This document shows, piece after piece, positions 25,829 through 35,080 of a stretch of DNA of 64,000 nucleotides. The position numbers and the translations under genes are program-made. This DNA comes from Phytohabitans houttuyneae (lineage in GTDB: Bacteria; Actinomycetota; Actinomycetes; Mycobacteriales; Micromonosporaceae). Below the pieces are notes generated by a model. That model worked only from the letters and a program-made list of their open reading frames with translations. It was not told where the DNA came from and searched no databases. The stretch's first letter is position 1, and each line of letters begins with the position of its first letter. Location of the stretch: contig NZ_BLPF01000001.1 in NCBI RefSeq assembly GCF_011764425.1, forward strand, positions 124,001-188,000, read 5' to 3'.

Positions 25829-26200
25829 TCAAGACCCTTGCAACACCGAGAGGACATTGCCAGCCGGGTCGGTGAACCACGCGATCAGCGGGCCTTCGCC
25901 CCGACTGATGCCCTTCTCGTCCTGCGGGAAACCGTCGTAGCGCGTCATGGACACGCCGCGGGCGGCCAGCCCGTCCACGGCCTTGTCGATGTCGTCGACC
26001 GGGAAGTTCAGGATTGTGAACGTCGCCGGGGTGTGGTTCTCCTTCGGGTACACGAGGATGTCACCGCCGCCGTCGATGTGCAGCGTGAGCATGCCGTGTT
26101 CCTCCGTGACCCGCAGGCCGAGCGTGTCGGCGTAGAACGCCTTCGCGGCCGGGATGTCGTCGACCGAGAAGCCGCTGAACGCCGTCGTGCTCCCGAACAT
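25829..26200 (-). CDS. VOC (glyoxalase/bleomycin resistance) protein
   Basis: 123 residues. Two beta-alpha-beta-beta-beta units: [35 protein letters not shown] and [24 protein letters not shown]...[21 protein letters not shown] lies before the ATG. Located directly behind the SRPBCC gene in the same direction; the pair is a frequent combination in actinomycetes and may be co-transcribed from this upstream promoter. Confidence 0.87.
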   Translation of the reverse strand: MFGSTTAFSGFSVDDIPAAKAFYADTLGLRVTEEHGMLTLHIDGGGDILVYPKENHTPATFTILNFPVDDIDKAVDGLAARGVSMTRYDGFPQDEKGISRGEGPLIAWFTDPAGNVLSVLQGS

Positions 26201-26225
26201 GGTGAGTCCCTCCTGCCAATGTGAC

Positions 26226-26501
26226 CTATCTTGCCCCGGATGGGGCACATGTGCTCCGGGATCCGTACAGCTGGTCCACGACGCACCTCGCCCACCGCAT
26301 GCGCGGGGCGGCGGTCTCGGGGTGGTCGCCGTACGCCTCGGCCACGTCCGCGGCCACTCCACGTGTGCCCCCGCGTGCACGAATCGCGGTACGGATGGCC
26401 GCGTCGACGTCCGCGTAGGACGGGTTTCCGGCGGCGGACAGGTGGCTGGTGAAAAGGGCCTCGGCGCGGGCGGCGGTCAGCAGGTCGGCGGTGCTTTTCA
26501 T
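26226..26501 (-). CDS. Small conserved protein with GDHPE-RMRWAR motif (paralog 2)
   Basis: 91 residues. Shares [14 protein letters not shown] and [22 protein letters not shown] with the protein at 23720-24001, needing a single one-residue gap. AGGAGGAG lies 7 nt before the ATG, a strong ribosome site. The N-terminus [12 protein letters not shown] is acidic/polar and the protein looks soluble. It lies 25 bp upstream of the VOC gene, so it may be first gene of a VOC-SRPBCC transcript. Function unknown. Confidence 0.72.
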   Translation of the reverse strand: MKSTADLLTAARAEALFTSHLSAAGNPSYADVDAAIRTAIRARGGTRGVAADVAEAYGDHPETAAPRMRWARCVVDQLYGSRSTCAPSGAR

Positions 26502-26753
26502 CGGTCTCTCCTCCTCGCGAACGTGCCTTTGAGGAGTAGGACCGCCCGGCCGCCGAGAACTCATCGGACCGCGCGATAAAAAGTCGACGGAAATCCGACG
26601 GTCATTCATGGATCTATCTATTCGCCTCCGTTGTAGGTAGGGTCGCCGGTGCCGGCGGGGCGGGGGCCACGCCGGTCCGATTTTCGGGCGCTGCTCACGC
26701 GTCGCGCACACGCGAGGCCGCGTGCGGCGCCGGAAGACCTCAGAGGGGGAACC

Positions 26754-28691
26754 ATGCGTCGAACCATCGCGATGGTTGCTGCCTGCTTACTGGCGGCGGT
26801 CACGATCGCACCGGGCGGTGCGTCCGCGCGGGCGAAACCGGACGTGGACACCAAGAAAGCACTCTCGAACGGGCTCCAGGTCGCCCCCAAGGCGACCGCG
26901 AAGAGCAAGACGGCGAACGCCAAACCGGCGGGCGCCAACCCTTACCTTTCGCTGCTGCCAGACCCCGCCGCGGCGGACCTGTCCGGCTGGGACCGTTACC
27001 TGGCAGCGAAGGGCAAGGAGCGGGCCAAGGCGCGCACCACCCAGCAGAAGGCCCTGGCCGTCCAGCCGCTCCTCGTCGACGAGGACGAGCCGGTCGGCGT
27101 GCGCGGCTCCAACGACACCGCCGCCACCGCGCAGCGCGTGCCGGGCTTCGGGACGAACACCGGCCAGAACCCCAAGGCCCGCGTGCTCGGCACCCTCTCG
27201 CCCGAGCGTGTGACCGCCGTCGACACCGAGCCGAACGCGGAGGACGACGGCTCGATCCCCCTCGCCGGCGAGACCGGCATCGGCGAGACCGTCGACGGCA
27301 TCACGACGACCGGCGTCGTGGGTGACGGTCCGCACGGCAGCGCGGGCTCGGGCTCGGGCGACTTCGACGTGTACAAGCTGACCGCGCAGGCCAACGAGAG
27401 CCTCACGGTCGACATCGACACCCCCACCGGCAGCGAGCTCGACTCGATCCTGCTGCTGTTCGACGCCGAGGGCGAGCTGATCGCCACCGCGGACGACGAC
27501 GGCGACAGCCTCGACAGCCTGCTGACGTTCCAGTTCAGCGAGGCGGGCGACTACTACCTGTTCGTCACCGGCTTCCTGACCCTGCCGAACGACCCGTTCG
27601 ACTCCGCCAGCGGCACCGGCGCCGAGACCGAGGGCCCGTACGGCGTCACGATCACCGTCGGCGCGGCGGACGTCGACTTCTTCGCGGTGCGCCTGCGCAA
27701 GGGTGACGTGCTCGGCGCGACCGTGACCGGCGCCGCGACGCTGCTGTCCGTGTGGGACACGGTGCCGCGCGAGGTGCAGGGCTCGGCGCAGGACGCCTCG
27801 TACCTCTTCCCCGCCACCACCCCGCTTCCCGGCGGCGGCAACGCGGTGGTCGACCACGTGGCCGAGAAGGCAGGCTGGCACTACGTCGCGGTCTCCTCCG
27901 GCGGCGGCTCGTACGACATCACCGTCGAGGCGTACCGGCCGGCGCTGGAGAGCGAGGCACCCCCGGTGCAGACGCTCTTCCTGGACTTCGACGGCGCGCG
28001 GCTCAACACCGCCATCTTCGGCGGTCCGGGCGTGCGGACGCTGAGCCCGTTCAGCGCGTTCCTCGGCCGGTGGGGCCTGACCCGCGCCGACGAGGACGCG
28101 GTGATCGACGCCGTGCTCGCCACCGTCGAGGAGAACCTCAAGACGGACCTTGTGGCCAGCGGCCTCAACGGGCGCTTCCGGATCCAGATCAAGAACAGCC
28201 GCGACCACCGCGACACGTTCGGCCAGACGAACGTGAGCCGCATCGTCGTCGGCGGCACGATCGACGAGTCCGGCATCCCCACGATCGGCGTCGCGCAGAC
28301 CATCGACCCCGGCAACTTCGAGACCGAGGAGAGCGCGCTGGTCCTGCTCGACGTGCTGAGCGACCCGGCCGGCGACGACGCCTCGCTGAACACGTACATC
28401 ACGCCGGCCAGCGACAAGGTGGCCTTCGTCGGGCGCGCGCTCGGCAACGTGATCGCGCACGAGGCGGGGCACTTCTTCGGCGACTGGCACGTCGACCAGT
28501 TCAACGACGTCCCGAACCTCATGGACCAGGGCGGCAACTTCCCGGTCATGTTCGCGGTGGGTCCGGACAACATCGGCGGTACCGGTGACGACATCGACGT
28601 GGACTTCGGCGAGGACGAGTTCAACCCCGGTGAGGGCTTCACCGGCACGGAGGACACGCAGAGCCGCGTCGTGCTCGGCGTGACCAGCTAG
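26754..28691 (+). CDS. Secreted metzincin-type metalloprotease with pre-peptidase domain
   Basis: 645 residues. Signal peptide MRRTIAMVAACLLAAVTIAPGGASA. Residues about 200-300 form a PPC (pre-peptidase C-terminal) beta domain: DFDVYKLTAQANESLTVDID, LDSILLLFDAEGELIATADDDG, GDYYLFVTG. The protease region carries VIAHEAGHFFGDWH with zinc ligands H569, H573, H579 and E570 as base, then NLMDQGG as a Met-turn. HExxHxxGxxH plus a Met-turn defines metzincins. Probably an exported protease for growth on protein. GAGGGGG lies before the ATG. A strong terminator follows. Confidence 0.83.
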   Translation: MRRTIAMVAACLLAAVTIAPGGASARAKPDVDTKKALSNGLQVAPKATAKSKTANAKPAGANPYLSLLPDPAAADLSGWDRYLAAKGKERAKARTTQQKALAVQPLLVDEDEPVGVRGSNDTAATAQRVPGFGTNTGQNPKARVLGTLSPERVTAVDTEPNAEDDGSIPLAGETGIGETVDGITTTGVVGDGPHGSAGSGSGDFDVYKLTAQANESLTVDIDTPTGSELDSILLLFDAEGELIATADDDGDSLDSLLTFQFSEAGDYYLFVTGFLTLPNDPFDSASGTGAETEGPYGVTITVGAADVDFFAVRLRKGDVLGATVTGAATLLSVWDTVPREVQGSAQDASYLFPATTPLPGGGNAVVDHVAEKAGWHYVAVSSGGGSYDITVEAYRPALESEAPPVQTLFLDFDGARLNTAIFGGPGVRTLSPFSAFLGRWGLTRADEDAVIDAVLATVEENLKTDLVASGLNGRFRIQIKNSRDHRDTFGQTNVSRIVVGGTIDESGIPTIGVAQTIDPGNFETEESALVLLDVLSDPAGDDASLNTYITPASDKVAFVGRALGNVIAHEAGHFFGDWHVDQFNDVPNLMDQGGNFPVMFAVGPDNIGGTGDDIDVDFGEDEFNPGEGFTGTEDTQSRVVLGVTS

Positions 28692-28700
28692 CCCATCTGT

Positions 28701-28740
28701 CGGGCCCGGACGGCGTCGCGGTGGACGCCGTCCGGGCCCG
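28701..28740. terminator. 17-bp stem-loop terminator after the metzincin gene
   Basis: Perfect 17-bp stem, 28701-28717 with 28724-28740, beginning CGGGCCCGGACGGCG, and a 6-nt loop. It lies 9 bp after the stop codon. No T-run follows. The stretch from here to 29003 holds no gene that I can support. Confidence 0.85.
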
Positions 28741-29003
28741 CACCTTGTCCGCCCCCGGTCCGTTGCTCCCCGCGGCCGGCTGCATCGGGCCTGTTGTGTG
28801 ACCGCGCCCACGGCCCGGCAGGTGTGACCGACCGGTCCAGCCGCCCACATCGGTCACCGCGGCGCACACCGCGTCGTCCGCGATCACCAGCCGCGGCCCG
28901 GACCGGCAGCCCCGGCTCGGCGACAGCTACCCACACCGTATCGACGACCACAGCCACAGTGCCTACACCGACCCCCTGGCGGACCGCACCCAAGGGTCGC
29001 GAT

Positions 29004-29017
29004 CTAGGTATACCTAG
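29004..29017. promoter_or_regulatory. Perfect palindrome CTAGGTATACCTAG
   Basis: A 14-bp perfect palindrome 135 bp before the small gene of the LAL operon, in otherwise gene-free DNA. Its AT content stands out. It is a good candidate operator; the binding protein is unknown. Confidence 0.5.
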
Positions 29018-29152
29018 TGGCTCCTTACGCCCCTCACCGGCGCCGCCTAAGCCCCTCTGAGCGGCCAAGATACGAAAGCGCTCCCGATGTGGCGGACCCA
29101 CCTGCCGGCCGACGATGGACACATCGCAGGGGAAACCACAAGGGAGAGAACA

Positions 29153-29356
29153 ATGTTGATGCACCCGGATCTCGGTCTGGCCATGGCGAACGACCGCCAC
29201 CGCGAGCTCGTCGCCGAAGCTGACCGTGAGCGTCTGCTGGCCACCGCGCGGCGGTCGTGGCGTGCGCGACGCGGGCCGAAAGCGGCGCCCGTGCGCGGCC
29301 AACCCGCCGGTACGCTGGCCTCGTGCGAGCCGTCCGTGGCAGTGCCAGCCCGGTGA
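29153..29356 (+). CDS. Small basic protein coupled to the LAL regulator
   Basis: 67 residues. MLMHPDLGLAMANDRHRELVAEADRERLLATARR is a charged helical segment, followed by an Arg/Ala/Pro-rich tail. AGGGAGAG lies 5 nt before the ATG. The stop TGA overlaps the next gene's ATG by one base (TGATG). I recall similar HPDL-AMA-RHREL-AEADRERLL peptides in other actinomycetes, without known function. The coupling suggests it is made with the regulator and could modulate it. Confidence 0.6.
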   Translation: MLMHPDLGLAMANDRHRELVAEADRERLLATARRSWRARRGPKAAPVRGQPAGTLASCEPSVAVPAR

Positions 29357-32063
29357 TGATCGGGCGCGAACGCGAGCTGCGTCGACTGGCGCAGCTCGCG
29401 TCGGCGCGCGTGCCGGCGGTGGCTGTCGTCGCGGGCGAGCCCGGCATCGGCAAGACGCGGCTGGTGCAGGAGTTGCTCGACGCGTTGCCGCCCGAGACGG
29501 TGGTCCTGGTCGGGCAGGCGGAGCCCGGCTCGCTGTCGCGGCCTTACGAGGTGCTGCTGGACGCGATCGACGGGCGGGCCGAGGTCGACGATGAGCATCT
29601 CGCCGCGCTCGCCGACCCCAAGCGCAGCCCGGTCGAGCGGCTGCACACCGGCCTCGCGATCCTCGCCGACCTGGTCGGCGACGCGCCCGCCGTGATCGTG
29701 TTCGAGGATCTGCACTGGGCCGACTCGGAGAGCGCCGCCCTGTTCGAGCGGATCGCCGACCAGCGCGGGCCGCGCCTGCTCGTCGGCACGTACCGGCCGG
29801 ACGAAGTGACCCGCCGCCAGCCGGTGGCCGGCCTCCTCGCCCGCCTGGAGCGGCGGCACACGGTCACGCACGTGCGGCTCGACCGGCTCAGCACCTCGCA
29901 GACGGCGGCGATGCTGGCTGCCGCGACCGGCGGCCCCGTGCCCATGCGCGCGGCCACCGCGCTGCACCACCGCACCGGCGGCAACCCGTTCTTCCTGGAG
30001 GAGCTGCTGCGCAGCATGCCCGGCTGCCAGCTCGACGACCTCGTCGACCAGCCGCTGCCGTGGAGCCTCGCCGACCTGCTGCGCCGCCAGACCGACGACC
30101 TCGACCCGGTCAGCCACCGCGTGGTGGAGGCGGCCGCGGTGCTCGGCCACCGGATCCCGTTCGACCTGCTCGCCGGCGTCACCGGCGCCAGCGAGGACGA
30201 GCTGATCCGCGTGCTGCGCGACCTCGTCACGCGCGGTGTGCTCGTGGAGTCCGGCGAAGACGAGTTCGCGTTCCGGCACGCGCTGTTCCGCGAGGCGATC
30301 GCCGACCAGATGCTCGGCCGCCAGCGCCGCCGGCTGCACGAGGCCGCGCTCGACGTGCTCCTGCACGGCGGCTCGTCCGACCCGGCCATGGTGGCCCACC
30401 ACGCGCGCGGCGCCGGGCGGTACGACGACATGGTGGCCGCCACCCGCCGCGGCACCGCGCTGTACCTGTCGATCGGCTCCGCCTACCAGGCCCTCCAGCT
30501 CGCCGAGATGGGCCTGGAGGAGGTGCCGGACGACCCGGAGCTGCTGTCCGCCGCCGCCCGCGCGGCTTGGCTGGCCGGGCTGCTCGACGACGCCGTGCGG
30601 TACGGGCGGCGCTGGCGCGACGGCGCCCCCACCACCACCGACCGCGCCGAGTCGCACTACCTGCTGGTCCGCCTCGCGTGGGAGTCGCGCGAGTGGGACG
30701 AGATGGCCGACCTGACGCGCGGCATCGAGGCGCTGATCGAAGAGCTGCCGCCCGGCGCCGACCAGGCCCGCGCGATGACCGCGGTCGCGCAGTCCTCGAT
30801 GCTCCGCGACGACCTGCCGGCCACGCTGCGCTGGACCGAGCGGGCGATGGCGCTCGCCGACGAGTTCGACCTGCCGCAGGTGCGCCTCGCCGCGCTGGTG
30901 GAAAAGGGCTCGGCGCTCGTCGAGGTGCCGGCCCGCGCGGCCGAGGGCGGGCGATCCTCTCCGGCCTCGTCGACGAGGCGGAGAAGGCCGGCGAGTGGGT
31001 GCTTGCCGCCCGCGCGCTGAGCAACCTCGTGCAGGGCGAGCCGCCCGAGTCGCCGGCCGAGTTCGCCGAGGTGCTGGAGCGGATGCGCACCGACGCCGAG
31101 CGGGCCGGTTTCGAGTCGCTGGCCGTCGCCGGCTACTTCCAGGGGCGGGCCCGCCTCGCCATGCGCGCCGGCGACCTCAAGGCCGGCATCGAGGCGCTGG
31201 AGGAGGGGCGGGAGCAGGACCGAGGCTTCCTGCGGCGCGGCCGGTGGGCCGACTACCACGGCGTCTTCCTGGCCGGGCTGTACCTGGAGGCCGGCGAGCT
31301 GGACAACGTCGACCGGGTCGTCGCCGAGCTCGCCGCCGTGCCCGGCGTGCCGCGCACCTCGATGCTGGGCCTCAGGTTCCATCTGGCCTGCCGCCGCGGC
31401 GACCGCGCCACCGCCGAGTCCACTTTGGACCTGCTGCTGACCGAGACGGCCGAGCAGGGATGGCGCAGCGGCTCGATGGCGCACGACCTGATCTCCGCCG
31501 GGCTGGAGCTGGGCCTCCCGCTCGAACGGCTCGACCAGATGGCCGCCGGCCTGATCGACGACAGCAGCTGGGACGCCTACCGCACGCTCGTCGACGCGCA
31601 GCTCGCCGAGGCGCGGGGGCGGCACGCCGAGGCCCTCCCCGCGTACCTGTCCATCGTGGACGCCGACATCCTCCCGCCGCCGACCCGCGGCACGGTGCGG
31701 CTCGGCGCCGCCCGCTGCCTGCTCGCCGCCGACCGCCGCGACGAGGCCACCGCACAGGTCGACGCGGCCGCGGGGGTGCTCGCCGGGTGGGGCGGGTGGC
31801 GGGTGGCCCAGCTGGAGCAGGCGCGGGCGATGCTCGGCCTGGCACCGGCCGACGCGCCCGCGGCGGTCACCGGGCCGGCGGCGCTGACCCCGCGCGAGCG
31901 CGAGGTGGCACTGCTGATCAGCGACGGGCTGACCAACAGCGAGCTGGCCCGCCGGCTGTACATCTCACCGAAGACCGCCGCCGTGCACGTCTCCAACATC
32001 CTCCGGAAACTGGGCGTGTCGTCCCGGACGGAGGTGGCCGACGTCGTCGGCCGCGCCGGGTAG
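29356..32063 (+). CDS. LAL-family LuxR regulator, frameshifted
   Basis: About 902 residues after correction. N-terminal ATPase: MIGRERELRRL, Walker A GEPGIGKT (27-34), Walker B VIVFEDLHWAD. A long helical TPR-like middle follows. C-terminal HTH: LTPREREVALLISDGLTNSE, then SPKTAAVHVSNILRKLGVSSRTEV. The frame breaks near 30945 (RAAEGG instead of EGRAILSGLVDEAEKAG); one base is missing beside a GGG run and the downstream frame reads cleanly to 32063. Large ATP-binding LuxR regulators control secondary metabolism or sugar use. Its end overlaps the convergent YibE/F gene by 99 bp. Confidence 0.85.
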
Positions 32064-33350
32064 CCAGTCGTCGCTGGTGACGTCGATGCCACGCCGCCGG
32101 CGCGGCGCGGGCGGCGTGGGTGCGGCGGCCGGCGCGGCCGGCTTGGACTTGGGCTTGCGGGTCGCGGCGAAGGCGGCGAGCGCTGTCGTGATCGGCACCG
32201 CCGCGATCAGGCCCATCGTGCCGACCACGCTGCGCACGATCTCCTGGGAGAGCATCTGCGACGTGAGCGACTCGCCGAGGCGCGCGTTGCCGGCGGCGAG
32301 CAGGATCAGCAGCGGCAGCGAGGCGCCCGCGTACGCCAGCACCAGCGTGTTGATGACCGACGTGATGTGCGCCCGCCCGACGCGGGCCGCCGCGCGGTAG
32401 AGGCGGGTCGCCGACAGCGCCGGGTTGGCGTGGGCCAGTTCGCTGACCGTGACCGCCTGGGTGACCGCCACGTCGTCGAGCACGCCCAGCGAACCGATCA
32501 GGATGCCGGCCAGCAGCAGCCCCTGCATGTTGACGTCGGAGTACGCGATCGTCAGGAAGTTCGTCTCCTCCGTGCCCACCCCGGTCAGGTGCAGCGCGGC
32601 GGTGGCGGCGGCCGCGAGCAGGCCGGTGAGCGTGAGGCTGGCGAGCGTGCCGAGCACCGCCACCGTCGTCGGCACCGTGAAACCGTGCGTCAGGTACAGC
32701 ACCGACAGCATGATCGCCGTCGAGCCGACGACGGCGACAAGCAGCGGCGAACGCCCGTCCAGGATCGCCGGCACGATAAAGAACAGCAGCACCCCGAACG
32801 TGATCGCCAACCCACCCAACGCCGCCAGCCCGCGCAGCCGCCCAAACGCGACGACCGCCAGCGCGAACGCCACCACCAGCACCCACAGCCCATTGCCGCG
32901 CTGGTGGTCAAGGATCTGGTAAGCCACGCCACTGGCCGTACCCTCGGTGTGGATCAGCGTGAGATGGTCACCCTCACCCACCTCCGGCGAGCCCGGGCCG
33001 CGCGGCTTGTCCGTCTCGATCTGCTGCCCCTTGTCGGGCCCGGACGTGAGCTTGATCGTGACGGTGCCACACTCCTGCGGCCCTCCGCGCGGCACGACCT
33101 GCGGGCTGTCGGGCAGCTCCGGGCAGGGCGTGATGGCGACCGCGACCACGTCGCCCGTGACCTGCGCCTCCCCCGCCGCCTGGTCGCCGCCCACGTCACC
33201 ACGCGGCCACAGCAACGCCATCGCCGCGACAGTCGCCGCCGCCGCGACGGCGAGCACGATCAGCGCCGTCCGCCCCGCCCGCTGGTGGTGCGGCCGGTCG
33301 CCGCCGTGCGTGTGCGAGTGGGCGTGGCCGCCGGGTCCGAGATCAGCCAT
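31965..33350 (-). CDS. YibE/F-like multi-spanning membrane protein
   Basis: 461 residues. His-rich cytoplasmic start (GHAHSHTHGGDRPHH), one anchor (ALIVLAVAAAATVAAMALL), an extracytoplasmic domain to about residue 150, then about seven helices with the conserved SDVNMQGLLLAGILIGSLGVLDDVAVTQ core of YibE/F. The last roughly 30 residues (after TSDDWLP) are encoded antisense to the LAL regulator end and are not typical of the family, so the native stop may be lost. The His-rich lead suggests metal binding. Function of YibE/F is not established. Confidence 0.85.
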   Translation of the reverse strand: MADLGPGGHAHSHTHGGDRPHHQRAGRTALIVLAVAAAATVAAMALLWPRGDVGGDQAAGEAQVTGDVVAVAITPCPELPDSPQVVPRGGPQECGTVTIKLTSGPDKGQQIETDKPRGPGSPEVGEGDHLTLIHTEGTASGVAYQILDHQRGNGLWVLVVAFALAVVAFGRLRGLAALGGLAITFGVLLFFIVPAILDGRSPLLVAVVGSTAIMLSVLYLTHGFTVPTTVAVLGTLASLTLTGLLAAAATAALHLTGVGTEETNFLTIAYSDVNMQGLLLAGILIGSLGVLDDVAVTQAVTVSELAHANPALSATRLYRAAARVGRAHITSVINTLVLAYAGASLPLLILLAAGNARLGESLTSQMLSQEIVRSVVGTMGLIAAVPITTALAAFAATRKPKSKPAAPAAAPTPPAPRRRRGIDVTSDDWLPGAADDVGHLRPGRHAQFPEDVGDVHGGGLR

Positions 33351-33821
33351 CGCGCAAAACTATCGTCCCGCGCCGGGGTGAGGCCGCGGGGTCGGCGCCG
33401 GGCCGCGTTCCTTTGCGGGTATTTTGCCCCGGTCCGTGCCAGCTGCGGACCGTTCGCTCCCGCGGGCACCGCTCCGACCGGCGGCGAGCTTGGCGCTCGC
33501 CGAGACCCCCGGCCTCCACTGCCAGCCCCGCGCGACAAGACCCCACGCGTCGCCGGCCTTGCTCGCGCCACCGAGCGGCGGGGTGCCTGCTTTCGCGAGT
33601 GAGATACGGGGGTGCGCCCGGTCCGTGCGCGGGTGTAGGCGCCCGCGGAGCGAGGTGCGGTTGCCGGCTGCGGTAACCCCGATGCCGTCGGTGTCGAGGT
33701 CGGTGGGCCCGTTCACGGCGCGGCAGGTCGCACCCCGGGCTGGGCACGGCCAAGGCGCCGTCGAAGATCTCCCGAACGGTTACCGCCCCGGGGCCAGCAT
33801 GAACAAGATCTAGACCAGCAC

Positions 33822-34108
33822 CACGACTCGGTCTGTCCCCGCGAGCGCTGAGGAGTGATGCGCTCCGTTGCACGGTCTCGCCACTCGTCCTTCGCCGTCG
33901 CCCCTGGGGGCTTCGGCCTGGCTCAGCGCGGGACGCGGCGCGCGCAGCACCCCAGCAGATTCCTTGATCAGCGGCGGCGCAGGAGGGAATCGAAGAGATC
34001 GTGGACGGCCACTGCCCCTCCAGGGGCAGCTAACGACCACGATCTCGACGCAACGGCCTCGATCAAGGAAGTGGCACGCGGTCCACGGCTGGGTCTGTCC
34101 CCGCGAGC
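33822..34108. repeat. 25-bp direct repeats flanking a palindromic element
   Basis: CACGACTCGGTCTGTCCCCG at 33822 onward (to 33846) recurs at 34084-34108 with two mismatches; the last 16 bp are identical. The copies are 262 bp apart and enclose the nested palindrome at 33960-34070. Confidence 0.7.
33960..34070. repeat. Three-tier nested palindrome
   Basis: Outer arms TTCCTTGATC (33960-33969) / 34061-34070; middle arms GAGATCGTGG (33995-34004) / 34037-34046; inner arms CTGCCCCT (34012-34019) / 34022-34029. All are exact complements. A transcript could fold into one long broken stem. The outer TTGATC arms recall the GTTGATCAGGGA arms of the 62-bp family. Confidence 0.7.
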
Positions 34109-34181
34109 CCGGCAGCGCAGGTGGTCCGGTCCGGGCCGCCGGTAGGCCGACAAGCTCACCAGGCCGACCGAGTCCTCACAT

Positions 34182-34258
34182 GTGATCATGGTTAAGCAAG
34201 AACAAATCACCCAAACTGCCGCGCAGGCCATGGCCGACGCAGCTGAGGCCATGATCAC
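34182..34258. repeat. Inverted repeat with GTGATCATGG arms
   Basis: Exact 10-bp arms GTGATCATGG (34182-34191) and 34249-34258, 57 bp apart, enclosing an AT-rich segment and a GGCCATGGCC palindrome (34227-34236). The TGATCA core is shared with the 62-bp repeat arms. Confidence 0.65.
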
Positions 34259-34454
34259 GCCTGGGCGGCTCGCATCGAGAGGTGACGAGGTGTGCGAGGG
34301 CGGTCAGCGCAGCGAGGCCACGCAGGGGCAACGGTCTCGGTGCGGTGACCGGGGATGTGGACCGTGGTGGCCACCGCACCAGGCCCTTTCGAGAGTCCCG
34401 TGCCGGGTTGTGCCAGGCCCGGCAACGGCTGTGGCGCGCCCGTTGGAGCAGCGG

Positions 34455-34952
34455 CTAGTCGCGGTGGTCGCCGGTAGCGCCGTCCAGCAACTCGCGGACG
34501 ATGTCCATGTGGCCGGCGTGGCGGGCGGTCTCCTCGACCATGTGGAGCAAAGCCCACCGCATCGTTACCGCCTCGCCGAACCACGCCGTGCCGGTGTCCT
34601 CCAGCTCGACCTCGGCGATCACCTTGTCGGCCGCGGCCCGGGCGCGGGCGTAGAAGGCCAGCACGTCGGCGGTGGTCTCCCCCGGCTCGATCCGCAGGTC
34701 GGCCTCGGGGTCGGCGTCGTCGAACGGCAGCGGCTCGGTCTCGCGCCCGAAGGTCTCGCAGAACCACGCGTACTCGTTCGCCGCGAGGTGCTTGACGAGG
34801 CCGAGCAGGTTGGTGCCCGACGGTGTCAGCGGGCGCCGCAGCCGCTCGTCGTCGAGGCCCTCCAGCTTCCACAGCACGACCTCGCGGTGGCGGTCGAGGC
34901 TCGCCTGGAGGCTTTCCTTCTCACCGCCGGTGAACGGCACACGGATGACCAT
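34455..34952 (-). CDS. DinB-family (DUF664) protein
   Basis: 165 residues of the four-helix DinB/DUF664 type: SLQASLDRHREVVLWKLEGLDDERLRRPLTPSGTNLLGLVKHLAANEYAWFC, then ALLHMVEETARHAGHMDIVRELLDG. Three His (KHLA, HMVEETARHAGH) lie at the usual metal-site positions. Members include mycothiol-dependent S-transferases, common in actinomycetes. The ATG at 34952 begins MVIRVPFTGGEKE. Confidence 0.9.
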   Translation of the reverse strand: MVIRVPFTGGEKESLQASLDRHREVVLWKLEGLDDERLRRPLTPSGTNLLGLVKHLAANEYAWFCETFGRETEPLPFDDADPEADLRIEPGETTADVLAFYARARAAADKVIAEVELEDTGTAWFGEAVTMRWALLHMVEETARHAGHMDIVRELLDGATGDHRD

Positions 34953-35080
34953 GCCGCGGACCGTAACACCCCCGACGACACTCTCCCGCGGGTTTCGTGG
35001 TGTGACCCGCCGCTCACCGCCCGTACTCCATCGATGCACGTCGCCCCGTGCGGGGCGCGGGTCGCGTACCATCTGCCGGC

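Larger units (their letters stand above)
33351..34454. other. Gene-free, palindrome-rich stretch
   Basis: About 1.1 kb between the YibE/F start and the DinB stop. I found no gene with a ribosome site, a recognisable motif and sensible composition. It holds one imperfect direct repeat pair, two long inverted repeats (listed separately) and an AT-rich patch near 34190-34220. The multiple layers of repeats look like accumulated small non-coding elements. Confidence 0.6.

Noticed and set aside
33343-33873. Minus-strand frames in the 33.3-33.9 kb gap
   Set aside because: Arg/Gly/Ala-rich, no ribosome site, no motif; several frames are equally open here.
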